Part shown: piece by piece, positions 40,444 to 51,357 of the stretch
How the letters are laid out: each line of letters starts with the position of its first letter
Numbering within the stretch: the first letter of the stretch is position 1
Source: Acholoe squamosa
Taxonomy: Eukaryota > Annelida > Polychaeta > Phyllodocida > Polynoidae
NCBI GenBank assembly: GCA_949317995.1
Contig: OX439035.1
Span: 81,779,959 to 81,843,958 of the forward strand
Length of the DNA stretch: 64,000 nucleotides
Reading direction: 5' to 3'
Made by a program: the position numbers and the translations under genes
Notes under the pieces: generated by a model
The model's database searches: none
The model's input: only the letters and a program-made list of their open reading frames with translations
What the model was told of the DNA's origin: nothing

Positions 40444-41450
40444 AATTTTTTACCTGGTCGGAAGTGGATTGACGTCATACTACCCCATAAACATTTCATT
40501 CCCTGAGAGACACATCCTGCCTTTCAGATAAGATCTCTTCTGAATTATAATATTCCATGTAATAAGTTTCCATAAGTTTCAGATTAATCTCATCTAAATG
40601 TAATTTAAGTTCAAATGAGATCTGACATGTATCCTTGATCGGGGCTCTCCCTCCAAACCCTCGTTTGCACAGAAAGAAACAGAGAGGGAAACCATAATTA
40701 TTTGATGAGACACGGAAGGGGTGGAAAGAGACATCTAGCGGAAGGAGTGGGAACCAATAGGCTAGGTTAATTCTGCCAGAAGAGACCCTTTCGCATAAAA
40801 ATGGCTGACTAGACCTTCCGGTTTCAGTGAGTACTGCTTCAGCGAAAGCTTTTTTGTCATAAAACAATATTCTCAAGCCCTTTACTACGAGTTATCACTG
40901 AAAGTTCACTTCTTCTACCTTTCTAAAATGGAAATTTTCATCAATCACCCTCGATAACTATAGTACATGCAACTATAACAACAGTCATGTGAACGATGAC
41001 GCTTAGCTGGTTTCTGTTGAGTGTGTAAGGGTAAGTCAGAAAGAATTAAACCAGCCGCTCAGCGGAAGTCAACGTAGCAGTAGAACCTACTAGAAACGCA
41101 AAAGGGTCACTTCTTGCAGATTTGACCTGGCCCTCTGTGGAGACAAATGTTGACGCCGCCGCGGTTCCCGTGATGCCAGGCCAAACGGGGGTTCGAGGGC
41201 TCTGCCCTCAATTAAGGATATATGCCAGAACTCATCTGAATTTGAATTACCATTCAGATGAGATCGTCTGAAACTTATGGAAACTTAAATTGAAAGATAT
41301 TATTCAGATGAGATCTCATCTGAAAACAGTCAGATCTCATCTGAAAACAGTCAGAAGTGTGTCACAGCATGGTCCCACCACGTCCCTGAGGATCTGTGGC
41401 GTCGTGAATGTTTGTCTCCAGTGTGACGTCATTCTACTTCCGACCAGCGC
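40444..41450. promoter_or_regulatory. Palindromic divergent promoter region (large inverted repeat)
   Basis: The arms 40444-40690 and about 41190-41450 are inverted copies. Both contain TGACGTCA (40470-40477 and 41424-41431) followed outward by an ETS-like ACTTCCGACCAG. Both also have CTTATGGAAACTT-type and CAGATGAGATCTCATCTGA-type stretches. A second inverted pair lies at about 41083-41165 and 41395-41490. On the left, ACTTCCGACCAG/GTAAAA could be a first-exon donor; on the right, ATCTT/GTAAGTAAC near 41570 could be one. It is less AT-rich than the surrounding DNA. It would drive the minus-strand small-exon chain and the plus-strand glycoprotein gene in opposite directions. Confidence 0.6.
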
Positions 41451-42603
41451 AAAATCCCAAGAAGTGACCCACATGCACTAGAAACCCTTCCGCAAAGTCA
41501 GACAAAAATTCTAAAGAAATTTCAATCCTACATAGCTGAAACTTTCACGAAATCCTTCATGTTATCTTGTAAGTAACTTTTCTTTGCTATGAAATAGAAA
41601 TGCGGGAAAACAAATAGTAATTTGATATATGCTATCTTAAAGGAAATGACTCATCATGCTTTGGCTAAGAGTGCAAAAAAACGTCATGAAACGCAACACA
41701 TGAAACAATGAAGTAAAATCCTATGAAGGGGTTACTCTACTACAGTTAGAACATCCTCTTTGAAACTAAATTTCATACATACCAACATTTCCGGGCCCCA
41801 GACCGGGAGACCTATTTGAGTATTGACCATAGAGTAATTTTGAAAGGCATTCCCATAGACTATTTTGAAAAACTCTATCTCAAAAAGAGCATTTTTTTGC
41901 GTCTTCTAAGCTGACAAAGCCTCAAAATATGTAATCCCCGGAGATTTTATATAGCTGGAAGTGCAAAAATGTTTCAATAACCAGGAGATTGGTGAAAAAC
42001 AGGAAAAATTAAGGGATAAATCCAAGCCAGGAGAAAGCATGAAAAATTGTCAAAATCCAGGAGTCTCCCGGCCGATTTAGGAGGGTTGACATGTATGAAA
42101 TTTAACTATAACTGGAAAAGGAATCTGACAAGCTATGGACTTTAAAATAGCCCTGTAGGGTAAAGCTTTTAACTCTCTCGCATGTAGCATGCATCTCACG
42201 CTTTTAGGGCTTATCTAGCAGGTTAGGTATGATATTAACTTTATTTTTACCCAAGTCAGTTGTATAGATCAGCATATAAGTCCTGACTTATTCTTCATGA
42301 AGATATAGGTGAGCACATAGGCCCTGATTTATTCTTCAGGAAAACATAGTTTTCTTATACATAGTTTTCTAAAGCATGAGTGCCTCCCCCCAGAAACATT
42401 ATACCCTTTTAGATTAAGCTCAAGTAGTTTCTCACTATCCCACACAAGAACCTACTATAGATAAATTCACTCCATTATCTAAGTAACACAATTTTCCTCT
42501 CGCCGCCTTTCCACTATGTCTCAAGGAATTTATACTTAGCCCCACCAGTTAAACACTTTCATGCCTACAGTTAGGATTACTTTTACGCCTGCCTTCAATT
42601 GAG

Positions 42604-44935
42604 ATGGAAACCAAAATACTTTTAGTGATCTTATTTTCCTTCTGCCTTGTTCAAGCAGAAAATCGAAATTGTCAGTGCTCTTTTCTGACTGGAGGAATTA
42701 CGTCATGTAAAAATACAGACTTAACTTGCTGGACAAAATTAGAAATTTCACATGAAATTCTCATCACTTCACAGGTGAGAATCGAAAGCAACAGCGAAGC
42801 TAGGGAAATACAATACAACCGAGATTCATTCCCGTTCTTACAAGAAGTGATCTCCAATGTTGCTCTTTATGCTTGTGAGGCAGGAATATGCAGGTAATTA
42901 TAACCTACTTGTTTAAAAAATCATTTCTAGATACCTTAATCTCCCACGTAGAAGGCACATGTTCTATGTCAAGCAAAAAAATTACTGGGTCTCAGAAGGG
43001 GCATTGCCTTGAATTTGAGAAACGCCTTATACTTTGATAATTCTGACTTTCAATAAGGATACTAACATGGCTAAAGAAAATAGCTCAAAATCAATAACTG
43101 ACCTCAATATTTTTATTTGACTTTAATTATGAGTTCATAACATGTATAGTTATATGCTTTAGAGCGATGAAAAAAAGCTAAGCTTGTGCAAATGACTGTT
43201 AAGCCAGCAGCTCAGGAGCTGTCAACGCGCTCGCTAGGCCTACCATGCCTCATCTTACTATCCTATTTTCGTTTGATATCGTTGAAAATCTATAGCTTTG
43301 TGCATGTTTAAACCTTACACAAGACATATCACATAGCAATAAAAGGCTATGGCTTATGCAAGAGTGGAGCTCATACATAGCATAGAGAGAGGCTGTAGCT
43401 TATACAAGGGTGTAGCTTATATTTTCATAAATATCTTTTTTTCTTTTTTTATTGCAGAAAAACTCATGTCTACCTTCCAAAGGAGGATAAATACATAGAT
43501 ATATCTCTATATTATTTGATAAGTTCTGAGAAACCAAAGACAACCTTTGAAACTACTGAAAAACCAACAACAACCTTCGATTCTGATCTTACAACTACCG
43601 CTGCCTACGAAGAAACATTAACCATCTTTAAAGTCGTCCCTTCTTCCACACAAGCCTATTCCAAGAAAAAATATTACAAGTAAGCTGATAAATCCTACTA
43701 CTAGTAAGCTAATAATTCCTACTACCGTAATCTACCACGTACAAAACGCAGTGTGCGTATAAGAGTTTTAGATAAAAAAGCTTAAAAGAATGAAACTTTC
43801 ATAACTTTTCTTCTTCTAAATGGATATTTAAAATTTGAGAAGCTGAGTGTAGCTCTAGCCTCTCAGACACCACTGAAGCCATCTGTGTCATAATATTACT
43901 CAAAAGGAGTCTTACATATCAAAACAAAGCTCTTGATGTCCCCCTTCCAGATCCTCAGAAAGGTAAAATATAACTTATACAAGGACGTGACTAATTCAGA
44001 GAAATTATGACTTATACAACGACGTGACTTATTCAGAGGAATATTTTCAAACTATATACATATCCATTCGTTCTTTCCATTAAACAGCTTCAAGCTAACT
44101 TGCTTATTTTTATTTATCAGCACAGAGAAATCTTTTCTATCCATCTACAAGAGCATAACTTATTCAGAGGAATATTTCCAGACTACATATATATCCATTT
44201 GTCCAATAGCTTCAAGTTAATTTCCTTATTTTTAATTTATCAGCACAGGGAGATCTTTATAATCTACCTATTAAATTCTAATATCCCTGAAATGAAAGAA
44301 ATCACTGAGAAGAAAAATATTTTCTTTTCCTTAACAGAGAAATACTCACCTCTACGAAGGTCTTTGAAGTTGGCTCACTATCTGAACAAGGCAAAGGACA
44401 GAAAATGTCTAAAGTCAGCTCAGTGTCTCCCAGTGATACTGCTGTGACGATCATGGAAGTCAGCCCCCATTCTGAACATGAGCAGCTCAACCTTTCTTAT
44501 ATAGCAGGCAAAGAGATGACGTCTGGCTTAAGCTCCACCTCTTCAAGCTACACAACCAATGATGAGCAGCTCAGCCTGTCTTATACATTAAAGAAAAGGA
44601 TAACACCTGACTCAAGCTCCGCCTCTCCAAATGAAACAACCTATGATGTTACTATCCTGGGCTTCACTGCTGGAAACAGTTATGTCAATCACTCAACTGA
44701 CTCCTTCTCAAACGTGTCTCTTAACTCTTCAAAGGTATCTTCAGCGTTAATTGCTGCTATATTATCAGGAACAGGAATACCTCTTATCACTATATTTTTC
44801 ACTTTTGTAATACTGAAAATAAGAAAGAAAAAAAGGCAAAACAGATCGGTCATATACAGACCAAATACATCTGTCCCTAGCACAGACGCGGAAATGATAG
44901 AGCTAGAGCCGCTGAGAAATATCGTTGAACTTTAA
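42604..44935 (+). CDS. Spliced type I membrane glycoprotein, three exons
   Basis: Exons 42604-42893, 43458-43679 and 44338-44935. Donors are CAG/GTAATT and CAA/GTAAGC; acceptors are TTTATTGCAG and TTCCTTAACAG. Both junctions are phase 2, and the total of 1110 bases gives 369 residues plus stop. The product has a signal peptide (METKILLVILFSFCLVQA), a Cys-rich head (NCQCSFLTGGITSC.., ACEAGICR), a Ser/Thr/Pro-rich stalk with several NxS/T sites (NLS, NET, NHS, NVS, NSS), one membrane span (SSALIAAILSGTGIPLITIF), a basic stop-transfer (KIRKKKRQNR) and a short acidic tail. No family recognised. It is the only plus-strand gene of the element and has host-like introns carrying MITE pieces. An envelope or cell-surface role is possible; so is host capture. 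Confidence 0.75.
42932..43035. repeat. Family A MITE fragment in intron 1 of the glycoprotein gene
   Basis: Begins TACCTTAATCTCCCACGTAGAAGGCAC; truncated. Its presence dates the intron as old enough to have been invaded by host repeats. Confidence 0.6.
43723..44010. repeat. Family A MITE fragment in intron 2 of the glycoprotein gene
   Basis: Begins TACCGTAATCTACCACGTACAAAACGC; the right end is lost. A tandem duplication of CAGAGGAATATTT(C/T)CA segments follows at about 44030-44240, with near-identical TTTATCAGCACAG(A/G)G acceptor-like sequences at 44114 and 44236 that are not used in the frame-consistent model. Confidence 0.55.
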
Positions 44936-45365
44936 AAGAGTTAGACAAACTTTAAAAGACTTCTTAAAAAAATAGATTCTATGGAATCTATATGCTTGCT
45001 TCCATATTACTTTTTACAAGCATTAGAACATATATCTTTGACATTGAAATAATATTTCAGTTGTGTTAACCCTTGAAAAATTATATACATATATATATAT
45101 ATTTATATATATATATATGTTCCAAGTATAGTCTGCTTTCTTCTGTATTGTTTGGAATCTATATGTTCGCTTCAATCTTGCTTTTTTTTAAAAAATATGC
45201 ATTGAAATACGCATATTTAGCATTAAAATAATATTTTTACTATTTTGACCCTTAAAGGGTTACGAATATATCCAAAATGTAACCAGCTTTCTTCTAGTAA
45301 GTATAGCACGTAGTATTATAGTATCACACTAGATTATACATAATTATCTAATAAGTATTGTTGTA
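44936..45365. other. 3' flank of glycoprotein gene, AT-rich
   Basis: No gene seen. Contains an (AT)n microsatellite at about 45085-45118 and two related segments (GCTTGCTTCCATATTAC near 44995 and GTTCGCTTCAATCTTGC near 45164), an imperfect tandem duplication of about 170 bp. Confidence 0.5.
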
Positions 45366-45663
45366 TACCTTAATCTCCTGCGTATAAGACGCAGCCTGCG
45401 TATAAGGCGCACCTAGAGTTTTGGAAAATTCTCAAAAAAATGAAAAATTCATAACTTTGGTTCTACTAAATGAATATTCAAAATTCAAAAACCTATGGGT
45501 AGCTTGGACCACCTTGGGCCCTCCTGGGCCTCATTTTGTCCTATTTTTGACCAAGGGGGGCATGTAAGATATCAAAAAAAAGGTCTTGGTCTCACCCTTG
45601 TGGATCCAATAAGAACTAAAACCTCACGTATAAGACGCGCCTTATACGTAGGAGATTAAGGTA
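45366..45663. repeat. Family A MITE inside the Polinton
   Basis: Left end TACCTTAATCTCCTGCGTATAAG, right end CTTATACGTAGGAGATTAAGGTA. Complete copy, nested in the Polinton's right third. Confidence 0.8.
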
Positions 45664-46944
45664 CCACTAGATAAAACATAAATATTTAACGTGGAATTAT
45701 CTTAGACTTAACGTAAATATCTAGGCTATAAGGTATATTCTATCCTTCCATATAGCTTATGAAATTACAGTATGCATTATGGTGCTTCGCAAAAGGTATA
45801 AATTCCTAAACCAAGTTTACATGTTTAATTGTGTACGAGTGTATAATCTCACGTATATATCTAGACTATAAGGTATATTCTACACTTCTGCGTTGCTTAC
45901 AAAAATACACAATGCATTATGCAAAACACTATTAATATCTGTATTTAAAAAATAAAAAATAAGTATTCTATCATTGAAATCTTTTAATTATTTGAATTAA
46001 GAACTAAGGTACTGGGTACATATGTACTGATACATGATTTATATCCTTGTTTTGTTCTGCAATACACATGATTTATATGCTTGTTTTGTTGAAGGCATTA
46101 TCTGAACTCAGTGTTCTCTGGGAAAGTAGTGACATCTTGACCCTATAGCTTTAGCTCTGTAAGAAGTAATATAGTGAAAAATCAGTCTTTAATCTTATCA
46201 AAGCAAGACTCTTAAACTTTTTTTCTGTTCAAAAATCGCTTTCTTTAACTTCAAACATCGTCAACTTCAAAAAACTTTTTGAAATATATATGAATTAAGC
46301 AAATTATCTTAAGAAAATGATTATAATAATAACATTTATCTTATTATATATAAGACAAAACCTAAAATGGTTAAGGGTGGGAAAGCTTCCAGTCTTCACC
46401 CTTTAAGGCTGACAATATAAAACCATGTTTAATGCGCAAATCATAAGAAAACAACACAATATAGAAATAAATTGCTGAATAGAAATAAATTGCTAACATA
46501 TCAACAGTCATGAAATATTTAATTAAATGCTTCAATAAAACTTCAGTAGAATTTCTCTCTAGCACTTTATTAATTATGATTGTATCGTAACATTCAACAA
46601 GTACAATATATAAGCAAACCTTAAAGGATTTCCTGCCACATGGGAGATAAACACATCTGTTACCAACATAAGAGTGCATCATACTCCATGATCATACGAA
46701 GTGCATCATACTCAATTATCATACACAGTACATAAAAAAGTACTGTCATAATGTTCTCTCTTGAAAAATAAATAAAGAAAGTTGAATAAAAAATAAATAG
46801 CACTTTATCAATGTACCATTATAATCTATAGCAAGAAATACATTTATTCATTATCAGTGTTTGAAGGGTATAGATAAATTTATTGCTTTGTCCTAAGGTA
46901 AGATTCTTCTCATAACACAAAGAATAAACACCAGCTGACTGGTC
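45664..46944. other. AT-rich stretch without recognised gene
   Basis: Includes two similar blocks (CTAGACTATAAGGTATATTCTA near 45860 and CTAGGCTATAAGGTATATTCTA near 45721) forming a roughly 140-bp direct repeat, and an AATAAAAAATAAG cluster near 45952 that could serve as a polyadenylation signal. The minus-strand frame at 46371-46682 shows no family features and I do not call it. Confidence 0.4.
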
Positions 46945-47006
46945 TACCGTAATACCTCGCATATAAGACGCACCTCAAGACTCAACAATACGCGAGAGAT
47001 TACGGT
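46945..47006. repeat. Family A mini-copy (62 bp)
   Basis: TACCGTAATACCTCGC at the left and GCGAGAGATTACGGTA at the right; an internally deleted MITE. Confidence 0.75.
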
Positions 47007-47140
47007 ATAATCCAAAAAAAATCCTATGAGGTCGACATTATACTTCATTGAAAGTTAATATTCACAGTCAGTCTCCATACATTATGATATATAAGTTATC
47101 AATAAAATGCTAGTTATCAGCACCTTAATAACACATCACA

Positions 47141-47282
47141 GGCTTCCCGAGCCCACTTTAAAGGGTCTTCTTTATGTCTTTCCCGTCCCCTCAGGTTGTA
47201 TGTGATACACATATGCACAGACACCAACACATTCCTCTGTGATATCGTTCTCGCCATGAATATTATCTTAACTGCTGAAATG
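47141..47282 (-). repeat. Dispersed repeat B, reverse copy inside the Polinton
   Basis: Reverse complement of the family at 5757-5938 (GGCTTCCCGAGCCCACTTTAAAGGG at the left; CGCCATGAATATTATCTTA at the right), more diverged. It shows that host repeats also entered this part of the element. Confidence 0.7.
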
Positions 47283-48084
47283 ATATAAAACATATACAAC
47301 TCACTTACATTTTATAGTACGTCCTGCTCACTGTACGGTATGTAATACGATACTTAATCAACAGGTGGCAGCACTATTCACTTATTACACAAAGCTACGT
47401 ATTAAAACACCTTTATCCTATAGAAATATAACGTTATATAAAGAAATATATTAATACAATATAAATCTTTTACACAATATACTATAACCTATACCAATGA
47501 AACATCAGGTAACATTTATTTATAACACGACATCTCTCAAAACATTTATTAATGTAGAACACCCGTAATCATAACACTCGTACATGAACATATAGAAATA
47601 AATTCATGCATGTATCATACTAATATAACTCAAGTCTAAGCTAACATTAGCTTAAGAGTTCGTAGATCTTCTATTTGGAATTTTTGAAGGTCTGGTCTCT
47701 CCAGACCAATATTTAATCCAAAAAACATTCTCCTGAGATCTGCATTATACTTCTTCAATCCAACTTACTGGTATAATCCCAAAAAATCCTGAAAGTTCTA
47801 CATAATACTTCATTAAACGTCATCAAACAGTCTCGATTTATCAATAAAATGATATTCATCAGCGCCGTATATAATACTCTACTATATCAACAGGTGGCAG
47901 GACTATATACTATTTGAGAGTTTACAGCATAACGAAACTCAGGGTAAGGAAGGTGGGGGGTGTGTGTAATTGATCCCTAATGCTCTCATATTGTATAATT
48001 TGGTTAAAACGAAATTCTTTTATAACTAAAATTACACACTTTGTTATAACAGAATTTTACTACAGTAATTTAACAACATACAAC

Positions 48085-50100
48085 CTAATGACAAGGACAT
48101 GGAAAAATGTCATGAAACATGATCATATCCTAAATTCGCCATGTGACACTCAGATCAGTGACAAAGACATGGGATAATAGTAATTTGACATGTGACATGG
48201 AACCTAGTGTCAAGGACATGGAGAAAAATGACATGAGACATGATCATATCCTAAATTCGCCATGTGACACTCAGATCAGTGACAAAGACATGGGATAATA
48301 GTAATTTGACATGTGACATGGAACCTAGTGACAAGGACATGGAGAAAAATGACATGAGACATGATCATATCCTAAATTCGCCGTGTGACACTCAGATCAG
48401 TGACAAAGACATGGGATAATAGTAATTTGACATGTGACATGGAACCTAGTGACAAGGACATGGAAAAAAATGACATGAGACATATCATATCAGTGACAAA
48501 GACATGGGATAATAGTAATTTGACATGTGACATGGAGAAAAATGACATGAGACATGATCATATCCTAAATTCGCCATGTGACACTCAGATCAGTGACAAA
48601 GACATGGGATAATAGTAATTTGACATGTGACATGGAACCTAGTGTCAAGGACATGGAGAAAAATGACATGAGACATGATCATATCCTAAATTCGCCGTGT
48701 GATACTCAGATCAGTGACAAAGACATGGGATAATAGTAATTTGACATGTGACATGGAACCTAGTGACAAGGACATGGAGAAAAATGACATGAGACATATC
48801 ATATCAGTGACAAAGACATGGGATAATAGTAATTTGACATGTGACATGGAACCTAGTGACAAGGACATGGAAAAAAATGACATGAGACATATCATATCAG
48901 TGACAAAGACATGGGATAATAGTAATTTGACATGTGACATGGAGAAAAATGACATGAGACATGATCATATCCTAAATTCGCCATGTGACACTCAGATCAG
49001 TGACAAAGACATGGGATAATAGTAATTTGACATGTGACATGGAACCTAGTGTCAAGGACATGGAGAAAAATGACATGAGACATGATCATATCCTAAATTC
49101 GCCATGTGACACTCAGATCAGTGACAAAGACATGGGATAATAGTAATTTGACATGTGACATGGAGAAAAATGACATGAGACATGATCATATCCTAAATTC
49201 GCCATGTGACACTCAGATCAGTGACAAAGACATGGGATAATAGTAATTTGACATGTGACATGGAACCTAGTGTCAAGGACATGGAGAAAAATGACATGAG
49301 ACATGATCATATCCTAAATTCGCCATGTGACACTCAGATCAGTGACAAAGACATGGGATAATAGTAATTTGACATGTGACATGGAACCTAGTGTCAAGGA
49401 CATGGAGAAAAATGACATGAGACATGATCATATCCTAAATTCGCCATGTGACACTCAGATCAGTGACAAAGACATGGGATAATAGTAATTTGACATGTGA
49501 CATGGAACCTAGTGACAAGGACATGGAAAAAAATGACATGAGACATATCATATCAGTGACAAAGACATGGGATAATAGTAATTTGACATGTGACATGGAG
49601 AAAAATGACATGAGACATGATCATATCCTAAATTCGCCATGTGACACTCAGATCAGTGACAAAGACATGGGATAATAGTAATTTGACATGTGACATGGAA
49701 CCTAGTGTCAAGGACATGGAGAAAAATGACATGAGACATGATCATATCCTAAATTCGCCGTGTGACACTCAGATCAGTGACAAAGACATGGGATAATAGT
49801 AATTTGACATGTGACATGGAACCTAGTGACAAGGACATGGAAAAAAATGACATGAGACATATCATATCAGTGACAAAGACATGGGATAATAGTAATTTGA
49901 CATGTGACATGGAGAAAAATGACATGAGACATGATCATATCCTAAATTCGTCATGTGACACTCAGATCAGTGACAAAGACATGGGATAATAGTAATTTGA
50001 CATGTGACATGGAACCTAGTGACAAGGACATGGAGAAAAATGACATGAGACATGATCTTATCCTAAATTCGTCATGTGACACGCAGATTAGTGTCAAAAA
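48085..50100. repeat. Minisatellite, 121-bp main unit, about 2 kb
   Basis: The unit contains GACAAAGACATGGGATAATA and TGATCATATCCTAAATTCG. ACAAAGACATGGG occurs at 48161, 48282, 48403 and 48496 and so on, giving 121-bp units with shorter variants of about 93 bp. Within the unit, (T)GACATG(T/G/A) recurs many times, so the long repeat grew from a shorter one. Repetitive 60-106-residue frames on both strands come from this array. It lies just inside the right TIR. Confidence 0.92.
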
Positions 50101-50159
50101 GATGGGAAAAGCTATGTACATAAATTATTTAGTTCCACATAACCTAGAACAGGACAAAG

Positions 50160-50508
50160 ATAATTCATATTATTCTCGGTAGAGGGAAACCCAAGAATGC
50201 GTTCTACGAACTGAATATGATGAAATCTATCGTCTCAATTGTAAGCTATGAGCAAGTATTCTTTATTGATATCAATAAAATATATCAAACAATAAAAAGA
50301 AAGAGCTCTATACATGAATCATTCAAACTGTTCAAGAAAATTACGCTGCGCTATTTGAGAATTGCGCAGATTGGTGATCCGCGCGCTACATATATTATGC
50401 CAGAGATAGTTCATATTATTCTCGGTAGAGGGGGACAAAAAATCCGCGTTTTGAATGTAGTTCATATTATTCTCGGTAGAGGGGGACAAAAAATCCGCGT
50501 TTTGAATG
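50160..50508. repeat. Subterminal repeats and a diverged partial TIR copy
   Basis: A 51-bp unit starting TAGTTCATATTATTCTCGG occurs at 50407 and 50458, with a partial copy at about 50160. Between them, 50218-50350 is a diverged copy of the inner TIR (AAATCTATCG.CTCAATTGTAA, TATTGATATCAATAAAA.ATATCAAA). The left end has no counterpart, so the right terminus has been extended by duplication. Confidence 0.75.
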
Positions 50509-51351
50509 TAAATCTATCGCTTCAATTGTAAACTAACGCTGTAAATTCCTCTAATAACTCAGCAAATGTTCTTTGCTGATATCAATGAAACATATCAAAA
50601 AATAGAGGAGAAAAAACTCTGTCCCTAAATCACTCAAACTGATGAAAAAAATCTATATTCTCTTAAACTGAATGTCTATTTGTTCATAGACTTAAAGGTG
50701 TAACACCACATTTATGATTTCACTGTTGAGGTGGAGTATATAAGGAACGCAATGTCTGGGGTTAATTGGAGAGGTCCGGCCCTCATGTCACGAACCTCCT
50801 TGTCTGTAGCTCCAGGTGTAGCTTCAGTGCGTAAAAGATCTGGACTATTCTTGCGACCTTGTCCACTTAGAGCGGATGATGCATGAACGGGTGATGCTCC
50901 CATTGTTGGTTGAAGCATGAACGGGTGATGCTCCCATCAGTTGGTGAAAGCAACCATACATAATGGTCCTCCTGTTTCAGTAACGCTCACCGTTCCTTAG
51001 AGCACTGATCTGGAATTGAACGTGTTCCACAATCCTCCTTCAATCCTCCTTCAATCCTTCAATCCTCCTTCAATCCTCCTTCAATCCTTCAATCCTCCTT
51101 CAATCCTTCAATCCTCCTTCAATCCTTGGTGCACTTAGTTCATTCCTCTGTACCGAAAGCTCAGCTAAGAACCGTGTGACATGAGAACCACTTGACCTCT
51201 CTTTTGTATTTAAAATTTATGATATGATTACTATTTCCAAAAATAATCCTAATATCCAAAATAATAGGTATTTTCTGGATATTCAAAAAATATAGGTCTT
51301 CTTTGGATATTTTTTTAGAAATATCCAAAGAAGACCTATATATATACTACT
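50505..51351 (-). repeat. Right terminal inverted repeat
   Basis: Reverse match of 14216-14870. Hairpin arms 51292-51312 and 51319-51339 lie next to the end. CAATCCTCCTT repeats at 51032-51125 are expanded compared with the left. About 100 bases at 51129-51230 have no left counterpart. TATATAAGG at 50737-50745 faces outward. Last base 51351. Confidence 0.9.
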
Positions 51352-51357
51352 GGCAAA
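51352..51357. other. Polinton target-site duplication, right copy
   Basis: GGCAAA, identical to 14210-14215. Confidence 0.93.

Larger units (their letters stand above)
14216..51351. mobile_element. Complete Polinton/Maverick (adintovirus-type) element
   Basis: The 37,136-bp element has 5'-AG..CT-3' termini, long inverted repeats and a 6-bp target duplication. It carries the diagnostic set of protein-primed polymerase B, retrovirus-like integrase, packaging ATPase, adenain-type protease, double-jelly-roll capsid protein and penton. All core reading frames appear intact. It is longer than a typical 15-20 kb Polinton because of accessory genes at both ends, a 2-kb minisatellite and later MITE insertions in its right third (42.9-47.3 kb). 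Host-derived repeats are seen only in the right, non-core third. Confidence 0.96.

Noticed and set aside
40496..40876. 126-residue minus frame in the palindromic promoter region
   Set aside because: It lies in the inverted repeat and predicted leader; the mirrored arm does not preserve the frame, and composition is not protein-like.
44100..44447. 115-residue plus frame overlapping the glycoprotein gene
   Set aside because: Covers intron 2 duplicated sequence; the splice-consistent model uses another frame.
46371..46682. 103-residue minus frame
   Set aside because: AT-rich, no motif, no promoter motif, outside the gene clusters.
48385..50182. Repetitive frames of 60-106 residues in the minisatellite
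   Set aside because: Every unit yields the same frame and ends at the same stop; no start or signal context.
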